Assembly (NCBI RefSeq): GCF_002109385.1 | Contig: NZ_CP020814.1 | Coordinates: 2,875,501 to 2,939,500, forward strand | Reading direction: 5' to 3' | Length of the DNA stretch: 64,000 nucleotides | Source: Halalkalibacter krulwichiae | Lineage (GTDB): Bacteria > Bacillota > Bacilli > Bacillales > Bacillaceae_D | Shown here: one piece after another, positions 8,900 to 17,137 of the stretch | Numbering within the stretch: position 1 is the first letter of the stretch | Layout: each line of letters starts with the position of its first letter | Notes under the pieces: generated by a model | Told to the model about the DNA's origin: nothing | The model's input: the letters and a program-made list of their open reading frames with translations, nothing else | Databases searched by the model: none | Position numbers and translations under genes: made by a program

Positions 8900-9898
8900 T
8901 TATTGTACTGCTTCTAGCAATTCACTTAACAGCTCTTCTCCAATTCTAGTAGAATATTTCTCATATACTGGTTGAACCAATTTAAACCCTTTTTGCAATT
9001 CTTCAACAGAAAATTCTGATATCGTCATGCCGCTTTTCTCTAAGAAAACAAACGCTTCTTTATCTTCTTTTTGATTTAATTTCCTTTGATAATCTCTCGC
9101 TTCATCAGCAGCCTCTGAGATAATCAATTGCTCTTCCTCCGATAGAGTATTCCAAAAACCTTTACTAATCATAAAAACACTCGCATTGTAAACATGATTC
9201 GTTTTTGTTAAGTAATTTTGTACTTCATAAAACCTAGAAGTCGTTACGTTTCCTACTGGATTTTCTTGCCCATCTACAACACCTTGTTGCAATCCAGCAA
9301 AAAGTTCTGTAAATGCCATTGGTGTTGGGTTTGTGCCCAGTTGACGCCACATATCAATATGTAGTTCATTTTCTAATGTTCTTAGTTTTAACCCACGTAA
9401 ATCATCGATGCTTGTTATCTCTTTAACATTATTGGTAACATGTCGAAAACCATTTTCCCAGTAGTTTAACCCAACTATCCCTTGGTCGGGTAAATCTTCA
9501 AGGAGTTCTGTCCCTATTGTCCCATCCAGTACATCATAAGCAATATCAGCTGTTGGAAATAAAAAAGGTAGATCAAACATAGAAAATCTTGGTGCAAATT
9601 GTGCAATAGGCCCCGTTGAGATCGTCGTTCCTTCAATTGTCCCTATCTGCAGACCTTCCAAGACTTCTCGATCGCCTCCTAGTTGTCCGTTAGGGTAGAT
9701 TTGTATTTTAATAGATCCTTCCGTTTCCGCTTCAACAATTTCTTGAAACTTATACAATCCTTGAGTTAAAGATCGTTCTTCAGGTGTAACAACAGCAAGT
9801 TTCATTGTTTTTGTACCTTTAGAATCCGCATCTTGTGCACCGCATGCTGTTAACATTAACAGACATATAAATAACAGAGCAGTTAGTAACTTATTCAT
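8900..9898 (-). CDS. dctP: TRAP transporter substrate-binding lipoprotein DctP
   Basis: This DctP-family extracytoplasmic solute receptor of 332 residues captures the substrate and delivers it to DctQM. The lipobox LTAC has its cysteine at residue 19 after a hydrophobic signal. The family pattern is clear: QIYPNGQLGGDREVLEGLQIG and LRGLKLRTLENELHIDMWRQLG, with the carboxylate-binding arginine region (KLRT) and FAGLQQGVVDGQENPV. The ATG at 9898 is chosen over one nine codons earlier because GAGGTG lies 9 bases upstream of it. It is the first gene of the dctPQM operon, with a cre box and two LacI operators upstream. The substrate is presumably a carboxylate that feeds the co-regulated ALDH/ADH/ThDP pathway. 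Confidence 0.87.
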   Translation of the reverse strand: MNKLLTALLFICLLMLTACGAQDADSKGTKTMKLAVVTPEERSLTQGLYKFQEIVEAETEGSIKIQIYPNGQLGGDREVLEGLQIGTIEGTTISTGPIAQFAPRFSMFDLPFLFPTADIAYDVLDGTIGTELLEDLPDQGIVGLNYWENGFRHVTNNVKEITSIDDLRGLKLRTLENELHIDMWRQLGTNPTPMAFTELFAGLQQGVVDGQENPVGNVTTSRFYEVQNYLTKTNHVYNASVFMISKGFWNTLSEEEQLIISEAADEARDYQRKLNQKEDKEAFVFLEKSGMTISEFSVEELQKGFKLVQPVYEKYSTRIGEELLSELLEAVQ

Positions 9899-9929
9899 AG
9901 AAAAACACCTCACCAATTTGTACACTAGT

Positions 9930-9945
9930 TAGATAGCGCTTTCAA
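9930..9945 (-). promoter_or_regulatory. cre box upstream of dctP
   Basis: On the minus strand TTGAAAGCGCTATCTA matches the CcpA cre consensus at 15 of 16 positions. It sits between the LacI operators and the dctP start, so glucose repression of the TRAP operon is likely. Confidence 0.6.
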
Positions 9946-9982
9946 TGTACAAGAAAAAAATATATTTTTCCTTGTTAAAACT

Positions 9983-10027
9983 TTAGATCGATCCAACGAA
10001 GAGAGTGAAGAAAATAGATCGATCTAA
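9983..10027. promoter_or_regulatory. paired LacI-type operators upstream of the TRAP operon
   Basis: TTAGATCGATCCAA (9983-9996) and ATAGATCGATCTAA (10014-10027) differ from the perfect ALDH-operon palindrome by one base each. Centres are 31 bases apart, three helical turns. This links the transporter and the catabolic operon to one repressor. Confidence 0.72.
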
Positions 10028-10119
10028 AATTTGACTGTACGCTCAGTTTACTTAATATTTTAAGAAATAGCAATATAATTATTTAATTTTCATAATTTTT
10101 AATGCGAGACAAGTTACAC

Positions 10120-10377
10120 CTAAGTTAAAAATGCTACTACTTTATTTAACGCTTCATGACAATCTTCACCAACTGTTCGCACAGTTATGCGATCATTGTT
10201 TTTTAGTTGCAATGTAATTAAACCTAATAAGCTTTTTAGATTAACCTCTATTATGTTCCCATTAACTAGTTTCTTTAAGAAAATTTCAGATGCAAACGGT
10301 TGAACTAATTGACTTAATTCTGTTATGGTTTGCTCTTCTGAAATGTTTACAATGATCTGTTTAGACGCTTTCTCCAT
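10120..10377 (-). CDS. HPr-like protein lacking the active-site histidine
   Basis: This 85-residue protein aligns with HPr through VNLKSLLGLITLQL, which contains the serine equivalent to Ser46 (the HPr kinase site in Gram-positive HPr and Crh), and through DRITVRTVGED. At the His15 position, normally within HARPA, the sequence reads TITEL, so it cannot relay phosphate from enzyme I to sugar PTS proteins. This resembles Crh, which also lost His15 and works only as a CcpA co-effector, but it is not an obvious Crh orthologue. Start is the second ATG because AGGGGG overlaps the first. Its position 220 bases upstream of a cre-controlled TRAP operon makes a regulatory role conceivable. Confidence 0.7.
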   Translation of the reverse strand: MEKASKQIIVNISEEQTITELSQLVQPFASEIFLKKLVNGNIIEVNLKSLLGLITLQLKNNDRITVRTVGEDCHEALNKVVAFLT

Positions 10378-10548
10378 AATGAACCCCCTCATAATTAAAA
10401 TCTTTACTTAATCGTAACTTTAATGCATTCTTACACCAAAAGTAAATAGATTATTGGAGTTCGTTTATTAGAGATTTAAATGTAAGGCTGCAGTTTCACT
10501 AAAATTATTTAAGCAGCCTTTACATTCAATCGCCTTGAAAACGTTTTA

Positions 10549-10836
10549 TTATTCACCTGGGTGTAGGTTGTTTTGCATATACTCTTGTACGTTTGCAATT
10601 TGATCTGTACTAGCTAACTCCGTTTTGTACCAGCCCTTCTCATTCATCACATCAAACAGTTTATGTTGATTGTTACAAGCATTATTAAAGGCTCTTTCAT
10701 AAATATCATGGAGCTGTTGGTGGGTCGTTTCTACCATTGTATTGCTTATACTTCTACAACGCCCCTTTTCTAGCTCCAAACATAGCTGCAACATTTCTCG
10801 ATCTGTTAGCCCTCTACCATTAATATTATTTGGCAT
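10549..10836 (-). CDS. CotF-like spore coat protein
   Basis: This 95-residue protein has LTDREMLQLCLELEKGRCRS followed by helical segments, the pattern of the CotF coat family. It pairs with the small gene immediately upstream (15-base gap). In many Bacillaceae such two-gene units encode alpha-helical coat proteins made late in sporulation. No sigma-K promoter could be assigned with confidence. The sequence ends in HPGE without a signal or membrane segment. Confidence 0.65.
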   Translation of the reverse strand: MPNNINGRGLTDREMLQLCLELEKGRCRSISNTMVETTHQQLHDIYERAFNNACNNQHKLFDVMNEKGWYKTELASTDQIANVQEYMQNNLHPGE

Positions 10837-10851
10837 TACATAACCCCCCTA

Positions 10852-11055
10852 TTATTGAATCATTCCCGCACGGTTGAAGTACTGTGCCAACTCTCCAATT
10901 TGTAATTGATGTTGTTCTGCTAATTGCTCCAAAATCGTTCTTATCTGTTCATCCTTGCATTGAGAAGCACACCAATTCAATGTTTTCGCTGTAATTTCTT
11001 CAGCTCGAATCTCATCTTCAATAAATGCTAATTCCTTGGTTGTAAGTTGATTCAT
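10852..11055 (-). CDS. small CotF/ferritin-like helical protein
   Basis: This 67-residue, mostly helical protein (LAFIEDEIRAEEITAKTLNW) resembles the N-terminal half of CotF-type or ferritin-like coat proteins. It has a strong ribosome binding site (GGAGGTG) upstream and forms an operon with the CotF-like gene after it. Function is inferred from the pairing only. Confidence 0.55.
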   Translation of the reverse strand: MNQLTTKELAFIEDEIRAEEITAKTLNWCASQCKDEQIRTILEQLAEQHQLQIGELAQYFNRAGMIQ

Positions 11056-11220
11056 TATTACACCTCCTGACAGAACTATTTCCTTGATAGTATTGATTAT
11101 CTTTCCTTGTCTTATCCGATCAACATCTAGCTAAGTGAATTTTTAGATTCAATTTCAAGCAATTATGGTATCCTAAAATTAATCTGTAAAATAGGTAAAG
11201 TCCTAAGAAAGGATTGACAT

Positions 11221-12129
11221 ATGTTAGAACAATTAAAAAAGCATTTTGGAGAAAAAATGGTCGTTGCCAACGATGAACACTATTCAGAGAACTTCAGTTG
11301 GTTCATGACAAATGACCACATTAAAATCGGCATTTCAACCGAACAACTTACAGAAGAAGAACAATCTTTATTAAATGTCTTTCTAACTCCGGTTACTAGA
11401 AAACAACTAGAAACACCCCAATCCGTTGAAGAAAAATTTTGGTCCCAAATCCTCTTTGGCGCTGCTAAAAACGTCACAAAACCCCATGGCCTTACAAAGA
11501 CGTTTCGCTTTATCCACTTCTACTTAAGGGGAGAAACAAGCGATACGTCTCATCTAGTCGAAGCCATTACGAGCTTACTTCCGGAAACAGCGATCATTCT
11601 TTTGGAATCAGACTCAAGTGGTGTGATTATTGATACGGATCCAGATAGTACCGATCAAATTGAAAACTTATTTGAGTCCATTTCTAATACGATAACAAGT
11701 GACTTTTATCTTGATTTAGCTCTATATATCGGCTTAAAAAATTCTTGTTATAGCGAAGCCCATAATCGATACTTATGGGAGAAGAATTGCTTTGAAATCA
11801 TGAAACAGACTTCAAGTAAAACCGTCTATTATGGGGAAGAAGTAGTTCCTTACCTCTTACTTTTCCAAGCAAATCAAAAGACATTAGAGGACATCTCCAC
11901 ACAATTATTGGGAAATGTAGTAGATGACAAAGAGCTAATAAAAAGTATAAGAATCTATTTAGACTGCAATATGAATGTCTCGCATGCAGCAAAAAAACTT
12001 TATCTTCACCGTAACACGCTCCAATACCGCGTGGAAAAATTCATTGAGAGAACCGGTATTGATATAAGGCATTTTAACAATGCCGTTTCAATTTATTTAG
12101 CCCTACTTATTAACAATTCAAAGGCATAA
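11221..12129 (+). CDS. yxkF: PucR/CdaR-type helix-turn-helix regulator, YxkF-like
   Basis: This 302-residue protein ends in a PucR-type helix-turn-helix: IYLDCNMNVSHAAKKLYLHRNTLQYRVEKF (~256-285). The N-terminal two thirds is poorly conserved and probably a sensing domain. In B. subtilis the uncharacterised regulator yxkF lies next to msmX, and the same order is seen here (msmX starts 112 bases after). Assignment rests on that synteny plus the domain. It may control the shared sugar-ABC ATPase. The start is the ATG right after GAAAGGATTGACAT. Confidence 0.7.
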   Translation: MLEQLKKHFGEKMVVANDEHYSENFSWFMTNDHIKIGISTEQLTEEEQSLLNVFLTPVTRKQLETPQSVEEKFWSQILFGAAKNVTKPHGLTKTFRFIHFYLRGETSDTSHLVEAITSLLPETAIILLESDSSGVIIDTDPDSTDQIENLFESISNTITSDFYLDLALYIGLKNSCYSEAHNRYLWEKNCFEIMKQTSSKTVYYGEEVVPYLLLFQANQKTLEDISTQLLGNVVDDKELIKSIRIYLDCNMNVSHAAKKLYLHRNTLQYRVEKFIERTGIDIRHFNNAVSIYLALLINNSKA

Positions 12130-12179
12130 TGCATTGTGCACAAATACAATGCATTATTTTTTATGCACTTTTACAATAT

Positions 12180-12195
12180 ACGAAAACGCTTTCTA
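12180..12195 (+). promoter_or_regulatory. cre-like box upstream of msmX
   Basis: ACGAAAACGCTTTCTA matches the cre consensus at 14 of 16 positions and lies 45 bases before the msmX start. Catabolite control of the shared ATPase would be logical. Confidence 0.4.
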
Positions 12196-12240
12196 AAGAT
12201 ACACTAACCTCATAGTATTAATTAAAAGGAGCGAGTTCAC

Positions 12241-13338
12241 ATGGGAGAAATCAGATTAGAAAACGTTTACAAAATTTATGATGGTGATGTTACTGCTGTT
12301 ACAGATTTTAATTTACACATTGACGATAAAGAGTTTATCGTTTTTGTTGGTCCATCTGGTTGTGGAAAATCAACGACACTCCGTATGATTGCCGGCCTTG
12401 AAGAAATTTCAAAAGGAGACCTTTATATCGGTGAACGCCGTGTGAATGATGTAGCTCCTAAAGATCGTGATATCGCGATGGTATTCCAAAACTACGCATT
12501 ATATCCTCACATGAATGTATATGATAATATGGCTTTCGGTCTAAAACTTCGAAAGTTTAAAAAAGAAGAAATTGATAGACGTGTTAAAGATGCCGCAAAG
12601 ATCTTAGGCTTAACAGAAATGTTAGATCGAAAGCCAAAAGCGATGTCAGGTGGACAACGCCAACGTGTTGCATTAGGAAGAGCAATCGTCCGCGATCCAC
12701 AAGTATTTTTAATGGATGAGCCATTATCAAATCTTGATGCAAAACTTCGTGTACAGATGCGTTCAGAGATCAGTAAACTTCACCAACGTCTTCAAACAAC
12801 TACTATTTATGTAACGCATGACCAAACTGAAGCGATGACTATGGCTTCGAGAATCGTTATTATGAAAGATGGCTTTATCCAACAAGTAGGAACACCAAAA
12901 GAAGTGTATGATAATCCTGACAATATTTTTGTTGGTGGCTTTATCGGTTCTCCAGCTATGAACTTTTTACACGGCACGCTAACTGATAATGTATTCAATA
13001 TTGGCGATGTGAAAATCAAAGTTCCTGAAGGCAAATTAAAAGCATTGAAAGAAAACGGCTATAGTGGCAAAAAAGTTGTACTTGGTGTTCGTCCAGAAGA
13101 TATTCATGATGAACTTCTCTTCTTAGAGGCTTCGCCTGATTCAAAAATTGAAGCAACTATTGATGTCGCTGAATTATTAGGTGCTGAGTCTTATTTATAC
13201 TCTAAACTAGAAGGACAAGACTTTATCGCACGTGTCGATGCTCGATCTGATTTCCAAAACGGCCAAAAAATTCAGCTAGCTTTCGATATGAATAAAGTGC
13301 ATTTCTTTGATCCTGAAACAGAAAAGAGAATTCGTTAA
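12241..13338 (+). CDS. msmX: multi-sugar ABC transporter ATPase MsmX
   Basis: This 365-residue ATPase of the MalK/UgpC/MsmX group has Walker A GPSGCGKST (37-45), Q-loop VFQNYALYPH, signature MSGGQRQ (135-141), Walker B FLMDEPLSNLD, and a C-terminal OB-type regulatory domain that includes GVRPEDIH. In Bacillus, MsmX energises several sugar importers that lack their own ATPase. This window has two such importers, at 25.6-28.8 kb and 33.5-37.1 kb, and neither carries an ATPase gene. MsmX is therefore the likely partner of both. It follows yxkF on the same strand and ends in a strong hairpin. Confidence 0.92.
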   Translation: MGEIRLENVYKIYDGDVTAVTDFNLHIDDKEFIVFVGPSGCGKSTTLRMIAGLEEISKGDLYIGERRVNDVAPKDRDIAMVFQNYALYPHMNVYDNMAFGLKLRKFKKEEIDRRVKDAAKILGLTEMLDRKPKAMSGGQRQRVALGRAIVRDPQVFLMDEPLSNLDAKLRVQMRSEISKLHQRLQTTTIYVTHDQTEAMTMASRIVIMKDGFIQQVGTPKEVYDNPDNIFVGGFIGSPAMNFLHGTLTDNVFNIGDVKIKVPEGKLKALKENGYSGKKVVLGVRPEDIHDELLFLEASPDSKIEATIDVAELLGAESYLYSKLEGQDFIARVDARSDFQNGQKIQLAFDMNKVHFFDPETEKRIR

Positions 13339-13342
13339 AAAT

Positions 13343-13379
13343 AAAGCTGACACAGATCACGTAGATCTGTGTCAGCTTT
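13343..13379. terminator. bidirectional terminator between msmX and glcB
   Basis: A perfect 16-bp stem (13343-13358 with 13364-13379) has a 5-base loop. The minus-strand side has the better tail (TTTATTTTT), fitting the end of glcB at 13393. It also ends msmX from the other side. Confidence 0.8.
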
Positions 13380-13392
13380 GTGCAGAAAACGA

Positions 13393-15567
13393 TTAAGCTT
13401 GTTGTGTAATCTTAGCTTTTGCTTCTTGCCGACGACGGTGTAATATCGGTTCCGTATACCCATTTGGTTGTTCACAACCTTTAAAAACAAGGTCACAAGC
13501 TGCTTGAAATGCAACTGATTGTTCATAATTAGGCGACATCGGTCTATACTCAGGGTCGTTAACATTTTGTTTGTCAACAATCGTTGCCATGCGTTTTAAT
13601 GTTTCAAGCACTTGTTCTTCTGTACAAATTTCATGACGGAGCCAATTAGCAATATGTTGGCTAGAGATACGTAAAGTTGCACGATCTTCCATTAATCCAA
13701 CATTATTAATATCTGGTACTTTAGAACAACCTACTCCTTGCTCTACCCAACGAACAACATATCCGAGGATTCCTTGAGCGTTATTATCCAATTCTTGTTG
13801 AATCTCTTCAGGGCTCCAATTGGCATCAGAAGAAATTGGGAATGTTAAAATATCATCAAGTAAGTCTGCAGTGTGTGCTCCTAACTCCTCTTGAACTTCT
13901 CTTACATTTATCTCATGGTAATGTAATGCATGTAACGTAGCCGCTGTTGGAGAAGGAACCCAAGCTGTGTTTGCACCTGCCTTTAATTGTCCTCCCTTTT
14001 GCTCTAACATAGCAGCCATCAAATCTGGCATTGCCCACATCCCTTTACCAATTTGAGCACGTCCGTTTAGTCCACTTGCCAAGCCTACATGAACATTTGC
14101 CTTCTCATATCCTGCTAGCCACTTTGAAGCTTTCATATGATTCTTTCTAATAACGGGTCCAGCCTCCATTGATGTATGAATTTCATCCCCTGTTCGGTCT
14201 AAGAAACCAGTATTAATAAAGACTACTCTATCCTTCACTTCACGGATGCATGCTTTTAAGTTAACTGAAGTTCTTCGTTCTTCATCCATGACACCAATCT
14301 TAATTGTATGTCTTTGTAATCCTAACATGTCTTCAACACGATCAAATAAATCGTTGGCAAACGCCACTTCTTCCGGACCATGCATTTTCGGTTTAACGAT
14401 GTAAATAGATCCTTTTGCTGAATTATTGTTCTCATTTTTCAGAAGATCATGCTTTGCAATCAAACTAGTAATCACCGTATCAAGTATTCCTTCAGGAACT
14501 TCTTGTCCTGCTTCATCTAAAACAGCGTTGCTTGTCATTAAATGTCCAACGTTCCTTACAAACATCAATGAACGTCCTGATAAAGTGATCTCTTCGCCAG
14601 TTACAGCTGTGTAAACTCTGTCAGCATTTAGCGTTCTTGTAACTGTTTCATTCCCTTTATGGAATGTTGAAGACAAACTGCCGTTCATTAAACCTAGCCA
14701 GTTGCGGTAAACTAGAACCTTGTCTTCCGCATCTACTGCTGCTACAGAATCCTCACAATCCATAATAGTCGTTAAAGCGGATTCCATTACAATATCTTTT
14801 ATTCCAGCTTGGTCTGAGCTACCTATAGGATGATTACGATCAATTTGAATCTCAAAATGCAATCCATTATTTCTTAATAGAATGGTAGATGGTCTTTCCG
14901 GCTTCCCTTGGAAACCAATCAACTTGTCAGGTGAGTTTAACGTAGTCTTCTCCCCATTGCTTAATTCGATTGAAAGGGCTCCATTTTCGATTTGATATGT
15001 AACTGCTTCAGTATGGGACCCACTAGATAAAGGAATCGCTAAATTTAAAAAGTCCTTTGCAAATGCAATTACCTTTTCTCCGCGAATCGGGTTGTAAGCT
15101 CCTTGTCTTGTCGCACCCTCTTCCTCACTAATCGCGTCTGTTCCATAAAGCGCATCATATAAACTTCCCCATCTTGCATTCGCAGCATTAATTGCATAGC
15201 GAGCATTATTTACAGGTACAACTAGCTGAGGCCCAGCTTGTAACGTAATCTCGTCGTCAACACCATCTGTCGTCACTTGGAAATCTTCTACTTCAGGCTC
15301 TAAATACCCAATGCTCTTTAGAAATGTTTTATATGTTGTAAAATCAAATGTTTCATTTTCTCTATGCCAAGTATCAATCTGTTGTTGAATTTCATCTCGT
15401 TTTGTTAACAATGCTTTATTTTGAGGTGCAAGGTCATGAATCACCTTTTCTAAGCCAGCCCAAAATTCATTACTCTCAACCCCGCTATTTGGGAGTGCTT
15501 CCTCATTAATGAATTGATATAAAATGGATTCCACTTGCAGTTTACCAACTTTTACATAATCGGACAT
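13393..15567 (-). CDS. glcB: malate synthase G
   Basis: This 724-residue enzyme condenses glyoxylate and acetyl-CoA to malate. Full-length G-isoform features are visible: [16 protein letters not shown], the [14 protein letters not shown] segment with Mg-binding acids, [30 protein letters not shown], and [27 protein letters not shown] near the C-terminus. The ATG has GGAGGAAG upstream. Isoform G usually serves growth on glycolate or glyoxylate-producing substrates. No isocitrate lyase gene is in the window. An IclR-type regulator lies immediately upstream on the same strand, and palindromes of IclR-operator type lie in the promoter region. Confidence 0.95.
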   Translation of the reverse strand: MSDYVKVGKLQVESILYQFINEEALPNSGVESNEFWAGLEKVIHDLAPQNKALLTKRDEIQQQIDTWHRENETFDFTTYKTFLKSIGYLEPEVEDFQVTTDGVDDEITLQAGPQLVVPVNNARYAINAANARWGSLYDALYGTDAISEEEGATRQGAYNPIRGEKVIAFAKDFLNLAIPLSSGSHTEAVTYQIENGALSIELSNGEKTTLNSPDKLIGFQGKPERPSTILLRNNGLHFEIQIDRNHPIGSSDQAGIKDIVMESALTTIMDCEDSVAAVDAEDKVLVYRNWLGLMNGSLSSTFHKGNETVTRTLNADRVYTAVTGEEITLSGRSLMFVRNVGHLMTSNAVLDEAGQEVPEGILDTVITSLIAKHDLLKNENNNSAKGSIYIVKPKMHGPEEVAFANDLFDRVEDMLGLQRHTIKIGVMDEERRTSVNLKACIREVKDRVVFINTGFLDRTGDEIHTSMEAGPVIRKNHMKASKWLAGYEKANVHVGLASGLNGRAQIGKGMWAMPDLMAAMLEQKGGQLKAGANTAWVPSPTAATLHALHYHEINVREVQEELGAHTADLLDDILTFPISSDANWSPEEIQQELDNNAQGILGYVVRWVEQGVGCSKVPDINNVGLMEDRATLRISSQHIANWLRHEICTEEQVLETLKRMATIVDKQNVNDPEYRPMSPNYEQSVAFQAACDLVFKGCEQPNGYTEPILHRRRQEAKAKITQQA

Positions 15568-15594
15568 CTTTTTCTTCCTCCTCTAAAGCATTAT

Positions 15595-15622
15595 TGTTTC
15601 TTAATAAGAAACACTGTTTCTT
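15595..15622. promoter_or_regulatory. overlapping palindromes, probable IclR operator of glcB
   Basis: TGTTTCTTAATAAGAAACA (15595-15613) and AAGAAACACTGTTTCTT (15606-15622) are near-perfect palindromes sharing a half-site. GTTTC/GAAAC dyads are typical of IclR-family operators. They lie 28-55 bases before the glcB start. Confidence 0.55.
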
Positions 15623-15771
15623 TTATATACGTCAAGATTATCATGAAGACCCTTTCATTTCAATCCTTTCTTTTCTCTTTTTTCCTCTTTTTCTTTGTAT
15701 CTATGTTATCCAAGTATGACTTCGATCGTTCTCTAATAATTTTTTTCTGAAATAGGCATGCCCAGTCCCCC

Positions 15772-15803
15772 AAAAAAAACAAGCTAGTACAAAGCTAGCT
15801 TGT
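15772..15803 (-). terminator. terminator of the iclR gene
   Basis: A 9-bp stem (15779-15787 with 15795-15803) is followed on the minus strand by seven Ts. The restored iclR stop codon lies within the stem. Confidence 0.75.
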
Positions 15804-16549
15804 CACGTAGCCAAGCCTACGCGAGATCTTGCGTCCTATTTCTTTAATAATGGGGCTTAGTTGGTTAATTCTATCAATTGTTAATCGTGTAGTTGGGCCT
15901 GAAATACTAACCGCAGCCGTTATTTTTCCTCTATTATCAAATATCGGGTCGCCATACAAGTAATTCCCACTTCATTTTCTTCTATTTCTATACCGTAACC
16001 TTGATTCCTAATTTTATGGAGTTCTTTTAAGAACTTGTCTTTATCTGTAATGGTATTGTCTGTATGTCGCGGTAATCCATTCTTTTCAATAATTGACAGC
16101 ACTTCTTGTTCCGGCAAGTAAGACAAAATGACTTTCCCAACACTCGTACAATGCATTGGTGCTCTCCTACCGACCTTTGAGTGTGTTCTTAATGTTTCAT
16201 TACCCTCAAGTTTTTCAATATATATTACTTCCCCTTGATCATAAACGACTAAGTGAATGACTTCATTCGTTTCTGCTTCTAGTTCTTGAAGATAAGGTTT
16301 GGCTTCTGCTCGTAAATCAATTGATTCTAGTAAAATTGAACTTAATTCTAAGTATTTATACCCGAGACAGTACTTTTTTGTCTTTTGATTTTGTTCAATG
16401 TATCCATGTTCAACAAGTGTACTCAACAATTTATAAATAGAGCTTTTATTTAAGTCAAGATGAGTTGCTAGTTCAGTAACACCTCTACCTTCTTTATGCT
16501 GACTAATAAGGTCGATTATTTTTAAAGCTCTGTCTACTGATTGAACCAT
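15795..16549 (-). CDS. IclR-family regulator, frameshifted in a C run
   Basis: The N-terminal winged helix (ALKIIDLISQHKEGRGVTELATHLDLNKSS) and effector domain (EVIYIEKLEG, RRAPMHCTSVGKVILSYLP) are typical. The frame breaks at GGG 15946-15948 (plus strand). Adding one base gives CMATPIFDNRGKITAAVSISGP, the normal IclR C-terminal sequence, and a 251-residue protein ending at 15795. It lies just upstream of glcB and is the likely regulator of that gene. A 15-bp palindrome upstream may be its own operator. Confidence 0.8.
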
Positions 16550-16578
16550 ATGAATCCCCCGTATGTAATAATTCTAAC

Positions 16579-16593
16579 CGTTATCGGATAACG
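16579..16593. promoter_or_regulatory. palindrome upstream of the IclR gene
   Basis: CGTTATCGGATAACG is a 15-bp near-perfect dyad 30 bases before the start. It could be an autoregulatory site, although it does not resemble the glcB-side palindromes. Confidence 0.3.
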
Positions 16594-16904
16594 CACATCT
16601 GAATAGATATTAACAATTCCTTACAAAGATTAATCTTATCACATCATAACCATTTAGCAAATTTCAAAGCTAATACTGTGCTTTATCTCATTTCAATATA
16701 ATTACATCTTCTAGCTTCATCTCAGATTATACGATCTAAAGACAGAAAAAAGAGACCGAGACAAAAGCGTCTTTATTGAATGAACAATTCGAACAGAAGG
16801 AGGTCGAAGCATAGGATCCTCTTCGGAAATTCACTTCATTTTCCACGGACGGCTAGTGAGCCTCCTTGCTAACGCACTGTGGGGTCTCATTCTTGCCTTT
16901 TAAT

Positions 16905-16947
16905 GAGGGCACTGAACAAGGTCGATTTTTACCTTTTTAGTGCCCTC
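16905..16947. repeat. CACTGAA-AGGT hairpin repeat, copy 1
   Basis: GAGGGCACTGAACAAGGT pairs with ACCTTTTTAGTGCCCTC across an 8-base loop. It shares its core (CACTGAA..AGGT / ACCTTTTT.AGTG) with copies at 16983 and 28908. Confidence 0.6.
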
Positions 16948-16982
16948 GAAGCAATGTGTGAATCCATTGCTCCTTAAATAAG

Positions 16983-17022
16983 AGCCACTGAAATAGGTCG
17001 GTTTTCACCTTTTTCAGTGGCT
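16983..17022. repeat. CACTGAA-AGGT hairpin repeat, copy 2
   Basis: AGCCACTGAAATAGGT pairs with ACCTTTTTCAGTGGCT across an 8-base loop. It has the same core as copies 1 and 3. Confidence 0.6.
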
Positions 17023-17137
17023 TCCCTTTTAATCCCGTAGGAGTTTTTGTATTTTTCCTCTGCTAAGGTTGTCATCGTTCGTATTTTCAATAAAACTGTT
17101 ATGTCTCAGCCTCTTAAAAAAATTTTTATTGTTATGG

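Larger units (their letters stand above)
16749..17118. mobile_element. MITE-like element with imperfect terminal inverted repeats
   Basis: The gene-free 590-base gap between iclR and the IolE-like gene contains about 370 bases bounded by imperfect inverted repeats of about 43 bases. The left end includes AGAGACCGAGACAAAAG and TTTATTGAA. The right end, read on the other strand, includes AGAGGCTGAGACATAAC and TTTATTGAA. No open frame of note lies inside. The interior holds two copies of a hairpin repeat that also occurs at 28908. A non-autonomous, MITE-like insertion is the best guess; a target duplication was not identified. Confidence 0.45.

Noticed and set aside
10490..10530. Terminator hairpin after the CotF-like gene (GGCTGC/GCAGCC)
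   Set aside because: The loop is about 20 bases and no T-run follows on either strand, so I do not call it.
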